DNA of 64,000 nucleotides from Bin87 sp965219925 (GCA_965219925.1 OZ244795.1:1736001-1800000), one strand, 5' to 3'. Positions 16,199 through 25,168 are shown, counted from the stretch's first letter. Numbers and translations are program-made. The notes: generated from the letters alone by a model not told the origin.

Positions 16199-16266
16199 GC
16201 CGCCGGCCCTATGTTACAATTCCAGCACCCACAAAGACAGCCGAACGCACCCCGAGGAACATCGCC

Positions 16267-17490
16267 ATGAAAGTATCCTTTTTCCACCTGATGCCCTACC
16301 AGGATTTGCCCGATGACTTTGCTGAGAAGCATCATTCGGCGTGGGTGGACCTGCCCAACGAGAACTTTGATCCGGAGAAGGGCAACCAGTATTACGCCGA
16401 ATACATCGACCAGCTGCGCTACGCTGACGAGGTTGGGTTTGACGGTATTTGCGTGAACGAGCACCACAACAACGCCTACGGCATTATGCCGTCGCCCAAC
16501 CTGATTGCATCGGTGCTGGCGAACACCACCACCAACGGGGCGTTGATCGTGCTGGGGAACAGCCTGGCGCTGTACAACCCTCCGGTGCGGGTGGCGGAAG
16601 AGATGGCGATGCTGGATGTGATATCCGGCGGGCGGCTGGTGGCGGGATTCCCAGTGGGCACGTCGATGGATACCACGTTCTCGTATGGGCAGGTGCCCAT
16701 AACGCTGCGGGAGCGGCATACGGAAGCCCACGACGTGGTGATGCAGGCATGGACTCAACATCAGCCCACGATTTTCAACGGCAAGTACAACAAGCTGAGG
16801 TACATCAGCATCTGGCCGCGCCCGATGCAGCAGCCACATCCGCCGGTGTGGATCCCCGGCTCGGGCAGCCTGGAAACCTGGGACTGGGTGCTGGACCGGG
16901 ACTACGTGTATTGCTACCTGTCGTACTATGGCTACCTGCGCGCGTACAACATCGTGAAGGGTTACTGGGAACGGGCCGCCGAGCGTGGGGTCGACGACAA
17001 CCCGCACCGGCTGGGTTTCCTGCAACTGGTGTGCGTGTCGGAGACCGACGAGCAGGCAGAGAAGGACTACGAGCAGCACGTTCAGTATTTCTACGAAAAG
17101 ATGCTGCGGGTTTATCCACCATACGCCGAATCGCCCGGCTACCGTTCGCTGGAGTCCATCCGCAAGTCGCTGCGGCCGCAGATGGGCGAAGAGGCGCAAC
17201 GGGCCGCTACGGAGAACAAGTGGAAGGATTACGTCGACCAGGGGCACATCATAGCGGGCAGTCCGGAGACCGTGCGCCGGAAGCTGACCGAGGCTGCCGA
17301 AATGCTGCGCATCGGCCACCTGATGGTGCTGCTGCAGATTGGCAGTATGCCGCCCGAACTGACCAGGAAGAACACCGAGCTGTTCGCCACCGAGGTGATG
17401 CCGCATATCCAGGGTTTGTTCAGCGACTACGATGATCCCTGGTGGCCGGAGCGTCTGAAGTCCCCCACTGCCGAAGCCGTCGGCGACTAA
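16267..17490 (+). CDS. LLM class flavin-dependent oxidoreductase
   Basis: A 407-residue luciferase-like monooxygenase of the bacterial luciferase fold. It opens MKVSFFHLMPYQDLPDDF, with ADEVGFDGICVNEHHNNAYG (about residues 57-76), IVLGNSLALYNPPVRVAEE, MLDVISGGRLVAGFPVGTS and PPVWIPGSGSLETW. Family members use reduced FMN and oxygen to oxidise organic substrates such as alkanes, sulfonates or amines. The substrate here is unknown. A GAGGAA site precedes the ATG. The HEPN-like gene at 17500 starts 10 bases after the stop, so the two are probably co-transcribed. Confidence 0.9.
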   Translation: MKVSFFHLMPYQDLPDDFAEKHHSAWVDLPNENFDPEKGNQYYAEYIDQLRYADEVGFDGICVNEHHNNAYGIMPSPNLIASVLANTTTNGALIVLGNSLALYNPPVRVAEEMAMLDVISGGRLVAGFPVGTSMDTTFSYGQVPITLRERHTEAHDVVMQAWTQHQPTIFNGKYNKLRYISIWPRPMQQPHPPVWIPGSGSLETWDWVLDRDYVYCYLSYYGYLRAYNIVKGYWERAAERGVDDNPHRLGFLQLVCVSETDEQAEKDYEQHVQYFYEKMLRVYPPYAESPGYRSLESIRKSLRPQMGEEAQRAATENKWKDYVDQGHIIAGSPETVRRKLTEAAEMLRIGHLMVLLQIGSMPPELTRKNTELFATEVMPHIQGLFSDYDDPWWPERLKSPTAEAVGD

Positions 17491-17499
17491 TCTGTTGGC

Positions 17500-17982
17500 A
17501 TGGTGTATACCGACGAAACCATCGCGGCGGCGGTAGCCCAGGGGTTGGCCGCCGCGCGAGATCCCAGCCAACCCGACGACGCAGATCGTGCGCCGGATAA
17601 GTACGCCCGGCTGAGCGATGACTACCGCGCCAGCGCATGGAAGCATCTGCGAGAGGATGACGATCTGCCTCAGGCGTCCAACAAGGCTTGGGGTATGGTG
17701 GCCGAGACCATCAAAGCTATTTGCGCCCAACACGGCGGCATAGTCCATCATCACCGCTCAATCTGGCAGGTGTTGCGGGCACTGGCTCAGTTGGTTGCGG
17801 AATCGGGGGACTCCGAAACCGAGGCGTGGATGCGGAACTCTTTCCACACGGCCCGCGCTCTACACACAAACTTTTATGAGGATGAAGAAACGACGGAAGA
17901 TGTTGCCGCTGGCCTGAGACTGTGCGAAGAGTTGTCGGATCGTCTTTATGAGCTGTTCTGGCCGGAACGACCGGCTGCCTGA
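17500..17982 (+). CDS. PaREP1-like HEPN-type protein
   Basis: A 160-residue, largely helical protein. LPQASNKAWGMVAETIKAI, CAQHGGIVHHHRSIW and ALHTNFYEDEETTEDV give the PaREP1/HEPN-like series ASxKAWG / H-x-S/H / LHxNFY. The last block ends in a coiled helix ELSDRLYELFW. Related genes lie at 11287-11999. HEPN proteins often bind or cut RNA, or pair with nucleotidyltransferases, but none is adjacent here. The gene follows the LLM gene with only nine bases between. Confidence 0.6.
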   Translation: MVYTDETIAAAVAQGLAAARDPSQPDDADRAPDKYARLSDDYRASAWKHLREDDDLPQASNKAWGMVAETIKAICAQHGGIVHHHRSIWQVLRALAQLVAESGDSETEAWMRNSFHTARALHTNFYEDEETTEDVAAGLRLCEELSDRLYELFWPERPAA

Positions 17983-18000
17983 CACCAATCTGGAGACGCT

Positions 18001-18480
18001 ATGGGTGAGAAGCTGCAACAGGGCGACCGGTTGCCTGAGATTTCATTGAACCTGATCGATGGCAACAGGCTGACCTTGCCGGAAGCCATGTCATCACGCT
18101 ATCTGGCGCTGCTGTTTTACCGCGGCGTATGGTGACCCTACTGCGCGCGGCAGTTGGCCGCATGGCAGGAGGAAAGTGATGCGTTGTCCCGGATGGGCGT
18201 CGAAATTGTCGCTGCCAGCGTTGAACCGAAAGAAGTCGTGGCAGAGATGGCGACCAAGGCCGGCGTTAAATTCCCGATGGCCTACGGAGTAACGCCGGAG
18301 GACGCCGAACTGCTGGGCTCGTGGTGGTCCGAGAATCACGACGGACACATCCAGCCGACTGAGTTTCTGCTGGGGCGCGGGGGCACGGTGCTGGGAGCGA
18401 TGTACGCCAGTGGGCCGGTTGGTCGCATCAGCCCGGACGAAGCGGCGCATTTTATCGAGGGCCGCGAACGCAGGGGCTAG
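18001..18480 (+). CDS. peroxiredoxin-like selenoprotein (in-frame TGA at 18133-18135)
   Basis: Starting at ATG 18001 (GGAG site nearby) the frame gives a 159-residue thioredoxin-fold protein interrupted only by TGA at codon 45. The codons around it read LLFYRGVW-TGA-PYCARQL. The peroxiredoxin-like family has the motif YRGxWCPYCxxQL, so TGA replaces the first Cys of CxxC exactly. Downstream, EVVAEMATKAGVKFPM, LGSWWSENHDGHIQPTEFLL and GRISPDEAAHFI continue the AhpC/TSA-like fold to the TAG. A compact stem-loop 3' of the TGA (18142-18167) fits a bacterial SECIS. I infer selenocysteine at residue 45. A nonsense mutation or base error is the alternative, but chance placement at a redox Cys with a suitable hairpin is unlikely. 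Confidence 0.82.
18142..18167 (+). promoter_or_regulatory. candidate bacterial SECIS stem-loop
   Basis: GCGGC (18147-18151) pairs with GCCGC (18157-18161) around the five-base loop AGTTG. An outer TGC/GCA pairing (18142-18144 with 18165-18167) lies across a small internal loop. The loop begins 17 bases after the TGA and has G at its second position, as known bacterial SECIS elements do. SelB recognition is an inference. Confidence 0.6.
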
Positions 18481-18499
18481 GCCGGGCGGGTAAGAAACG

Positions 18500-21430
18500 T
18501 TACGGCTCTACTGGCTCCACCCGCACGGCGCAGACTTTGTACTCGGGAATGTGCGATTCAGGGTCGTAGGCGGCGTTGGTCAGGAAGTTGGCCGCCGAGC
18601 CGCTAAGGCGAACGAAAGGAATGAAAATTTCCCCCGCCCTCATGCGATAGGTGTAGCGCGCCACGCCGGTGAGAGAACCGCGCCGCGAGCGCACCTGCAC
18701 GTCTGCGCCGTCCTGCAACCCGAAGCGTTCGCCGTCCTGGGGGTTGATTGACACTTCCAGCGACGGTGTGCGGGCCATGAGTCCATCCACGCGGCGAGTG
18801 ATGGTGCCGCCGTGCCAGTGGTACAGCACCCGCCCCGTGTTCAGCACCAAGGGGAACCGGTCGGAGGGGGTTTCGGCAGCCACGGGGCCCTGCTTGAAGG
18901 GCACGAATTTGGCCCGGTCGCCGCGGGGGAAATCGTCGGCGTAGAGATACGTCGTGCCCGGATGCTCGGGCGAAGGGCAAGGCCACTGGATGCCGCCTTC
19001 AGTGTCGAGGCGTTGGTAGGAAATGCCGGACATGATGGGAGTCAGTTGGGCCAACTCGTCGAATATTTGCGAGGGGTGCTCGTAGGTGAACTGATCCTGC
19101 CAGGGAAGACCCATCTTGTCACACATGCGGCGGGCCAGGTCGCACACGATGTCCCAGTCGGGGCGGCTGTCGCCCAACGGTGGGATGGCCTGACGCACAC
19201 GCTGCACGCGCCGCTCGCTGTTGGTAAAGGTGCCGTCTTTCTCCGCAAAGCTGGTGGCCGGCAGGATCACGTCGGCCAGCACCGCGGTTTCGTGCATGAA
19301 AATATCCTGCACCACCAGGAAGTCCAGACGGCGGAACAAGTCGTCGGCGCGATTGAGGTCGGGTTCGCTGAGCAATGGATTCTCGCCGGTGATGTACATG
19401 GCGCGGACTCCGTCGTCCCGCTCCATGGATTCCACCATTTCGGTTACGACCAGACCGGCGGCATCGGGAAGACGACCGGGGGCATCCCAGGCGTCGCCGA
19501 ACCGCACCAGGGTATTTTGACCCAGGCCCTGATAGCCGGGCAGTGAGTTTGGCAAACAGCCGGCATCGCCGCAACCCTGGACGTTGTTCTGGCCGCGCAA
19601 CGGCGAAATTCCTGAGCCGCGTCGTCCAAGCTGTCCGGCGACGAGAGCCAGGTTGAGCAGTCCGTGGGCGTTGGCGGTGCCGTTGGTGTGCTGGGTGATG
19701 CCCATACCCCAAATCAGGCAGGAACCGCCGTAACCGCGAGTGGCGTCGCCACCTTTGGGTACCGTCGGGCGGGAGAACATGCGGGCGGCGTCGCGGATGT
19801 CGTCAGCGGATACGCCGGTGATGATCGACACGCGTTCGGGTGTGTCCTCTTCGATTATGGAGAGCCAGTCGTCGTAACCCTCGGTGCGATTGGCAACGAA
19901 ATCGGCGTCGGCCAGGCCCTCGGCCACGATGACCTGAGCCATGGCGTTGAGCAGCGCCACGTCGGTGCCGGGGTAGGAACGCAGCCACAGATCGGCGTAG
20001 TCGCACATGTCGATGCGGCGTGGGTTGATGACGATGAGCTTGGCGCCGCGTTCGACGACGGCCCGGCGCATCCGGGAGGCGGCCACCGGGTGGTTGGACG
20101 TTGGGTCGCAGCCGATGACAACCAGACAGCCGGCGCCTTCGTAATCGGTGTAGGAATTGCTGGTTGCGCCGCTGCCCAGCGAGGTCAACATGGCTTCGAC
20201 CGATGGGGCGTGGCACAGGCGGGTGCAATGGTCGATGTTGTTGCTGCCCATTATGAGGCGAGAGAACTTCTGCTGGACGTAACCGTCTTCGTTGGTAGCC
20301 TTGGCGGAACAGAGGGTGGCGAAGGCATCACCGCGGAACTCTACGAGTCGGGTGGCGACCAGATCCAGAGCCTCGTCCCAGGTGGCCTCGCGGAAGGGAC
20401 CGGTGTAGCGTGCGCCGTCGCGGATCAGGGGCGTCCGAATGCGGTCGGGATGCTGGGCAAAGGTATATCCAAAACGGCCCTTGACGCAGAGCATCCCGAC
20501 GCTGGAGAGGTTGTCAGGGTCGTCGTGGGAGGCGACGATGCGGTCGGTGGCGTCGTCGACTTCCAGCTGGATACCACATCCAACGCCGCAATAGGGACAA
20601 GTGGTGCTGACGGTGTGGGTGGGGTCTGCAACGGCCGGCGGTTCCTTGACGCTGATGGCGCCGGTGGGGCAAACGCTGAGGCACTGGCCGCAGGTGGTGC
20701 AGATGCTCTCGGCCAGTGGTTTGTCGGCGGCGGTGGCGATGCGGGCCGATTCGCCGGCTCCCAGCACGTCGATGGCGCCGATGAACTGGTGGCTGGACTG
20801 GCAGGCGTTGACGCACCGGGCACAGAGAATGCAGGCGTCCATCGCGAGGTTGAACACCGGATTGGACGCATCAGTGGCCTGACGGGGCCGCGGGTCCCAG
20901 CGGCGGGCCGATATGCCGTGGAGTTCGGCCGCGGTGGACAGCTGACCATATCCGCTGACCCCCATTTCACTTATGGGGAGGGCCTCAGCGGGAGGGTCAA
21001 CGCCTCCGTCGCCCAGGCGAAACTCCTTTTCTCCTTCGGGCAGGACCAGGGAGAGGGGAACACGCCTCTCCCGCGTTGAGGGAGCGGCGCGGTCCGGGTG
21101 GTTATTGTCGCTGCCAACCATTCCCAGGGTCAACTGGATTACGCCGGAACGGATGCGGCGGACGTCGTCAGTGTCGGTGTTGATGACCATGCCGTCGGTG
21201 GCCGGCACGGAGCAGGAGGCCGGGAATCCGCGGACGCCGTCAATCTGGACGAGGCAGGTGCGGCAGGCGCCGATGGCCGGCATGTCGGCATCCTTGCACA
21301 GCTGGGAAATGGGGATGCCAGCGGTGTTGATGGCGTCCAGGGCGGAGGCTCCGGCGGGCACCGACACCGGTTGACCATCGACGGTTAGGGTAATCGCAGG
21401 CAGCGCGGCCGGCCGAGTGGCGATGGTCAT
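18500..21430 (-). CDS. fdhA: formate dehydrogenase alpha subunit (molybdopterin, Cys form)
   Basis: A 976-residue molybdopterin oxidoreductase with an N-terminal 2Fe-2S domain (CKDADMPAIGACRTCLVQI, about residues 45-64), a ferredoxin-type 4Fe-4S region (CILCARCVNACQ and CTTCGQCLSVCPTGA), the active-site Fe4S4 motif CPYCGVGCGIQLEV, molybdopterin domains, and a C-terminal MopB domain. Known homologues oxidise formate to CO2 and pass electrons to NAD or a quinone. The residue that is selenocysteine in some homologues is Cys here: DHCTRLCHAPSVEAM. No beta or gamma subunit or fdhD is adjacent, so its electron partner is unknown. The start is ATG 21430, just upstream of the Fe-S domain. Confidence 0.9.
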   Translation of the reverse strand: MTIATRPAALPAITLTVDGQPVSVPAGASALDAINTAGIPISQLCKDADMPAIGACRTCLVQIDGVRGFPASCSVPATDGMVINTDTDDVRRIRSGVIQLTLGMVGSDNNHPDRAAPSTRERRVPLSLVLPEGEKEFRLGDGGVDPPAEALPISEMGVSGYGQLSTAAELHGISARRWDPRPRQATDASNPVFNLAMDACILCARCVNACQSSHQFIGAIDVLGAGESARIATAADKPLAESICTTCGQCLSVCPTGAISVKEPPAVADPTHTVSTTCPYCGVGCGIQLEVDDATDRIVASHDDPDNLSSVGMLCVKGRFGYTFAQHPDRIRTPLIRDGARYTGPFREATWDEALDLVATRLVEFRGDAFATLCSAKATNEDGYVQQKFSRLIMGSNNIDHCTRLCHAPSVEAMLTSLGSGATSNSYTDYEGAGCLVVIGCDPTSNHPVAASRMRRAVVERGAKLIVINPRRIDMCDYADLWLRSYPGTDVALLNAMAQVIVAEGLADADFVANRTEGYDDWLSIIEEDTPERVSIITGVSADDIRDAARMFSRPTVPKGGDATRGYGGSCLIWGMGITQHTNGTANAHGLLNLALVAGQLGRRGSGISPLRGQNNVQGCGDAGCLPNSLPGYQGLGQNTLVRFGDAWDAPGRLPDAAGLVVTEMVESMERDDGVRAMYITGENPLLSEPDLNRADDLFRRLDFLVVQDIFMHETAVLADVILPATSFAEKDGTFTNSERRVQRVRQAIPPLGDSRPDWDIVCDLARRMCDKMGLPWQDQFTYEHPSQIFDELAQLTPIMSGISYQRLDTEGGIQWPCPSPEHPGTTYLYADDFPRGDRAKFVPFKQGPVAAETPSDRFPLVLNTGRVLYHWHGGTITRRVDGLMARTPSLEVSINPQDGERFGLQDGADVQVRSRRGSLTGVARYTYRMRAGEIFIPFVRLSGSAANFLTNAAYDPESHIPEYKVCAVRVEPVEP

Positions 21431-21445
21431 GGTAGATTCCTTCGG

Positions 21446-22657
21446 TTAGCCTTCGAAGTATCCCTCGTCGCGGAACAGTTCGGCGAGGCGGGCGATGCCC
21501 TCGTGTATTTCGGCGGGGGAGTTGTGGCTGTATGTGAGACGGAAGTGGTTGTTGCGATCGCGGTCGGAACGGAACATGCCGCCGGGGTTGTATTTGACAT
21601 CGCGTTGGGTGGCCTTGACCAGCGTGCTCCAGGTGTCGGCGCCTTCGGGCAGGCGGACGAAGATCATCATGCCGCCCTGGGGTTCGGTCCATTCGCAGAA
21701 GGCCGGGAAGTTGGCAGTGAGGGCTTCAAGCATGGCATCCCGGCGGACCAGCAACGCTTTGCGCACTGCTTCGATGTGTTCGGCCTCGTGGTCGCGCATG
21801 TATTCATACACCAGCATGGTGGCCAGATGGCTGGCGTTGCGCCGGGGCAGGTTTTCGGCGTTGGCCAGGGGCAAGGCGGCCTTGACGGCCGGTGGGAGGA
21901 CGCCGAAACCGACGCGCAACCCGCAACCCAGCAGCTTGGTGAATGACGAGACGTACATTACATCGGCGTTATCCCTCATGCCGGACATGGCTGGCGGCAG
22001 CGGGTCGCCGTCAATGCGGAAGTCGGCGTAGGATTCGTTCTCGAGGATGGGCACACCCCAGCGTTCGGCCACGTCGAGCAGGGCGTTGCGCCGGGCTTCG
22101 GACACGGTGAAGCCGAGTGGGTTTTGAAAGACGGGAATGGTCCAGATGAACTTGGCGCGGCGACCGGCAATATCCAGAGACGACAGGATGTCTTCCACGG
22201 CGTCGGGGAGCATACCGTCCTCGTCGCTGGGTACATGGATAGGTTCGGCGCCGCGTTCCATCATCATGCGGAGGCTGCCCATGTAGGTGAATTCTTCCAC
22301 CAGGACAGGATCGCCGGGGTTGATGAAGGAATCCAGCAGGATGGTGATGGACCCGCCGGCGCCGTCGGCTATGAAAACGTCATCGGGAGAGGCGTTGAAT
22401 CCGCGGTTGGATGCCAGGCGCCGGGCGATGAGTTCACGCAGGCCGACGTGTCCGCCGGCGGGTGGGTAGCCAGCCAGGGAGGCCGCTCCTCCACCCTCGA
22501 GACCGGAGGCGATGGCAGTGAGATACTCGTCGGCGTCGATAACCTCGGGGACAGCATTGGTGACGGAGAAAATGTACTTGACCTGAGCGCTGGCGCCCTC
22601 CGGAGTTGCCACGGAGCGGGGCAGGTTGCGGGAGAACAGGCTGGCGTAGTCCACCAT
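21446..22657 (-). CDS. PLP-dependent aminotransferase, class I/II
   Basis: A 403-residue fold-type I aminotransferase. From ATG 22657 it begins MVDYASLFSRNLPRS, then GYPPAGGHVGLRELIA, SITILLDSFINPGDPVLVEE, FQNPLGFTVSEARR, the Lys-bearing SSFTKLLGCGLRVGFGV (PLP Lys near residue 240) and LTYSHNSPAEIHEG. It resembles 2-aminoadipate/aromatic aminotransferases and MocR-type catalytic domains, without a DNA-binding domain. A longer frame to 23080 overlaps the neighbouring Uma2 gene and was rejected. The downstream fdhA start lies 16 bases after its stop, so they may share a transcript. Confidence 0.85.
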   Translation of the reverse strand: MVDYASLFSRNLPRSVATPEGASAQVKYIFSVTNAVPEVIDADEYLTAIASGLEGGGAASLAGYPPAGGHVGLRELIARRLASNRGFNASPDDVFIADGAGGSITILLDSFINPGDPVLVEEFTYMGSLRMMMERGAEPIHVPSDEDGMLPDAVEDILSSLDIAGRRAKFIWTIPVFQNPLGFTVSEARRNALLDVAERWGVPILENESYADFRIDGDPLPPAMSGMRDNADVMYVSSFTKLLGCGLRVGFGVLPPAVKAALPLANAENLPRRNASHLATMLVYEYMRDHEAEHIEAVRKALLVRRDAMLEALTANFPAFCEWTEPQGGMMIFVRLPEGADTWSTLVKATQRDVKYNPGGMFRSDRDRNNHFRLTYSHNSPAEIHEGIARLAELFRDEGYFEG

Positions 22658-22715
22658 GTTAGGGCCTCCGATGGGTGTCGATGTTGGGGTAGGGAAGTCA
22701 GATTGATGCCAATGG

Positions 22716-23462
22716 TCAGTTGTCGTCAGTCGGAGCAATCCCCTGTTCCCGCAGCTGAGCCTCCAGACGTCGGAGGCGCGCTTCGGCAGCCTGATGGGCA
22801 GCCTCGGAAGATAGTAGGGCAGCTTCGGATTCCGCGAGGTTCCGCAGCCAACTGCGGTTGATCGGATTATACAGTCTGAGTTGCAGGCCGGGGAGTACGC
22901 AAATATCCAGGCCGAGCACAGCGCTGTGTCCCCGCAGCGTGCCGCCGGATGCCGCCTCTTCGTGAACCGGGATGGCTTCGTAAAGCCCGTCTTCGGTGAG
23001 ACGTTCCCCCTCCAGTGGAGGAGTAAAGCATTCTTCGGTGGGGTCAAAACGCCAGTATTCGGTGACGCCGAAGGTAGCATAAATGGCTCGTTTCTCGGTC
23101 ACATCCCGCACGTAGGTGCTTGGTGACGCTATTTCCATCACGAAATCGGGAGTTTTGCCGCCTTCCCGCCAGATGATGTAAGAACGGCGCATGTGGTCAT
23201 CGACGCCAAACACCACGAACACGTCGGGAGCTACCCGCACCGTGTTGTCGTTCATACGGTAGTACATCAGCATATCGCCGGACACGTAAACGTCGGGTCG
23301 TTCGGCGAAATGCAGTCGCAGGGCGTGGACGGTTTCAGTCAGTGGGTAGAATTGAAAATCGGTCTCGGCCAAAGGCACACCGTCCGAGTCAGGGTAGAAG
23401 ATGCTCAGGTCATCTTCTTCCAGGGGCTGGCTCAAGCCGCTTTTAATGAATTTGCTAACCAT
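22716..23462 (-). CDS. Uma2 family protein with C-terminal coiled coil
   Basis: A 248-residue Uma2/DUF820 protein from ATG 23462, chosen because GGAG lies about ten bases upstream; an in-frame start at 23483 is weaker. The metal-site block VAPDVFVVFGVDDH and PDFVMEIASPST are present, followed by WRFDPTEECF. Unlike the other Uma2 genes here, it continues with ESEAALLSSEAAHQAAEARL and RRLEAQLREQ, a coiled coil of about 35 residues that suggests oligomerisation or partner binding. Confidence 0.85.
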   Translation of the reverse strand: MVSKFIKSGLSQPLEEDDLSIFYPDSDGVPLAETDFQFYPLTETVHALRLHFAERPDVYVSGDMLMYYRMNDNTVRVAPDVFVVFGVDDHMRRSYIIWREGGKTPDFVMEIASPSTYVRDVTEKRAIYATFGVTEYWRFDPTEECFTPPLEGERLTEDGLYEAIPVHEEAASGGTLRGHSAVLGLDICVLPGLQLRLYNPINRSWLRNLAESEAALLSSEAAHQAAEARLRRLEAQLREQGIAPTDDN

Positions 23463-23543
23463 GGGCGCTGATCTCCGAAACAAGCGTCAGCGGGTGGGGT
23501 TGTTCGCCTGAATGATAGCAGGTTGACGCCCGGTCGGATACCG

Positions 23544-24749
23544 TCAGCCGGCGCCGCGCCGCTGGGCCACGCCTTCCCGGATCAGCGGGATCAATTCCCG
23601 CCCATACTCGGCGGCGTCGGCGAGGGGATCGAAACCGCGGATGATGAAAGCCGAGCAACCCAGGTCGTAGTAGGCCAGCAGGGATTCGGCGACCTGCTGC
23701 GGTGTGCCCACGAGACAGGTAGTGCTGCCCGAGGCTCCGCTGGCGGCGGCGATGGGCATCCACAGGCGTTCGTCGTGTACGTTGCCCTGGGCGGCAAAAC
23801 GTAGCAGTCGCCACGCACCCTCCGATTGGGGACGGGTGGGCACGCCGGGGGTTATGCGGCCGGCGGTGGCCTGCTGCACACGGGCCAAGATGGCCTCGGC
23901 GCGTTCCCACGCCTTGGCCTCGGTTGCGCCCAGTATCGGGCGGGCGGAGAGGCTGAAACGCATGTCGGACGGGTCGCGACCGGCGGCGCGGACGCGATTG
24001 CGAACGTCTGTGATGCGCTCGGCGATAGAGGCGCGGGGCTCACCCCACAGCGCAAAAAGGTCGGCGCGACGGCTGGCGACGTCAAGCGCCATGTCGGACG
24101 CACCACCGAAAAACAGGGGCACGTGGGGAACCTGACGGCATCGGGCCTGGCTGAAAGCGCCCTGCAGCCGGTAAAACTCGCCGTCGTGGTCGAAAGGGTC
24201 GGTTTCCGTCCAGATCCGTCGCACGACGTCGAGATACTCATTGGTGCGCCGGTATCGGGCGTCGTGGTCGAGCCAGTCGCCGTCCTGCCGCTGCTCCAGG
24301 TCGTTGCCGCCGGTGATGATGTGCAGGGCGATGCGTCCGTTGGTGAGCTGGTCGAGGGTGGCGGCCTTGCGGGCGGCGAGGGTTGGCGCAACGAATCCGG
24401 GGCGGTGGGCGATGAGATAGCCAAGGCGCTGGGTGTGGGCGGCGGCGTAGCCGGCGATTTCGAAGCCGTCGGGCGTGGACGACGAGTATCCGGTGAGAAC
24501 CAGGTCGAAGCCGGCGGCTTCGTGGGTGCGGGCGAAGTCCAGGATGTAGTCGGGGTCGACGCCGGATGGCACCTCGGCGCCGGGATTGATTCCGCCGCCA
24601 AAGAGGCTGAGAGTAGCGCCGCGATTGGCGTCTGCCTCTCGCACCACGCCGATCATACCGATGATGGTTACACCGTCATCGCTGTACACGCTGGGCGGCG
24701 ATGCGTCTGCATTGTGTCCGTTGTCGCCGGACAATCCGTTGTCCACCAT
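23544..24749 (-). CDS. SsuD-like LLM class flavin monooxygenase
   Basis: A 401-residue protein close to alkanesulfonate monooxygenase (SsuD) and related C-S or C-N bond-cleaving enzymes. It shows DPDYILDFARTHEAAGFDLV, LAARKAATLDQLTNGRIALH, the ITGGND loop, YRRTNEYLDVVRRIW, and GEFYRLQGAFSQ. I chose ATG 24749 because AGGAG lies ten bases upstream; longer starts at 24785 and 24833 have none. The substrate class, sulfonate or other, is inferred from motif similarity only. It is divergent in sequence from the other LLM genes in the window. No sulfonate transporter genes lie next to it. Confidence 0.85.
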   Translation of the reverse strand: MVDNGLSGDNGHNADASPPSVYSDDGVTIIGMIGVVREADANRGATLSLFGGGINPGAEVPSGVDPDYILDFARTHEAAGFDLVLTGYSSSTPDGFEIAGYAAAHTQRLGYLIAHRPGFVAPTLAARKAATLDQLTNGRIALHIITGGNDLEQRQDGDWLDHDARYRRTNEYLDVVRRIWTETDPFDHDGEFYRLQGAFSQARCRQVPHVPLFFGGASDMALDVASRRADLFALWGEPRASIAERITDVRNRVRAAGRDPSDMRFSLSARPILGATEAKAWERAEAILARVQQATAGRITPGVPTRPQSEGAWRLLRFAAQGNVHDERLWMPIAAASGASGSTTCLVGTPQQVAESLLAYYDLGCSAFIIRGFDPLADAAEYGRELIPLIREGVAQRRGAG

Positions 24750-24834
24750 TGTGCCGCACTCCTGATGACGGCGAATTTGCGTCATCAGTTTAGCGCACAA
24801 CTGGTCGTGATGGCGAGGCAACGGCGGCGCCACG

Positions 24835-24985
24835 CCAGGGCCTTTCGGTTTTACAAGAAATCCCCTCTCCCTTGATCGGAGAGGGTTAGGGTGAAGGTGT
24901 GAGATAGGGAACTATCCTGCGGCAGACATACCCCTCACCCCAGCCCTCTCCCAACAAGGGGAGAGGGAGAATCGAAAGGCCCTGG
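24835..24985. mobile_element. small non-coding element with 13-bp TIR and 8-bp target duplication
   Basis: A 151-bp element ends in a perfect 13-base inverted repeat, CCAGGGCCTTTCG (24835-24847) and CGAAAGGCCCTGG (24973-24985). It is flanked directly by an 8-base direct repeat, GCGCCACG (24827-24834 and 24986-24993). Inside are two CCCTCTCCC-type hairpins. The right duplication overlaps the left terminus of the family A element that follows. These ends indicate a recent transposition of a non-autonomous element. Confidence 0.75.
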
Positions 24986-24990
24986 GCGCC

Positions 24991-25168
24991 ACGCGTACCC
25001 ATTTTGTCAAACCAAACTGGCCTACTGTCATTGCGAGGAGCGCAGCGACGTGGCAATCTCGTTGAGGTTGAACACACGTCGGCAAACCACCATTGCCACG
25101 GCGAGGAGATTGCCAACCCCGTGTCAAGTACGGGGTTGCAATGACAGATTAAAGTGGGTAGGCGTGAG
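24991..25168. repeat. MITE-like element, family A, copy 2
   Basis: Starts ACGCGTACCCATTTTGTCA and ends with the inverted partner AAAGTGGGTAGGCGTGAG at 25151-25168. The interior carries GTCATTGCGAGGAGCGCAGC, GGCAATCTCGTTGAGG and AACACACGTCGGCAAACCAC, nearly identical to the copies at 6993-7225 and 59409-59601. Its left end is interrupted by the 151-bp element at 24835-24985. Confidence 0.75.

Noticed and set aside
22658..23080. An upstream extension of the aminotransferase by 141 residues.
   Set aside because: It overlaps the Uma2 gene in another frame; the conserved N-terminus begins at ATG 22657.
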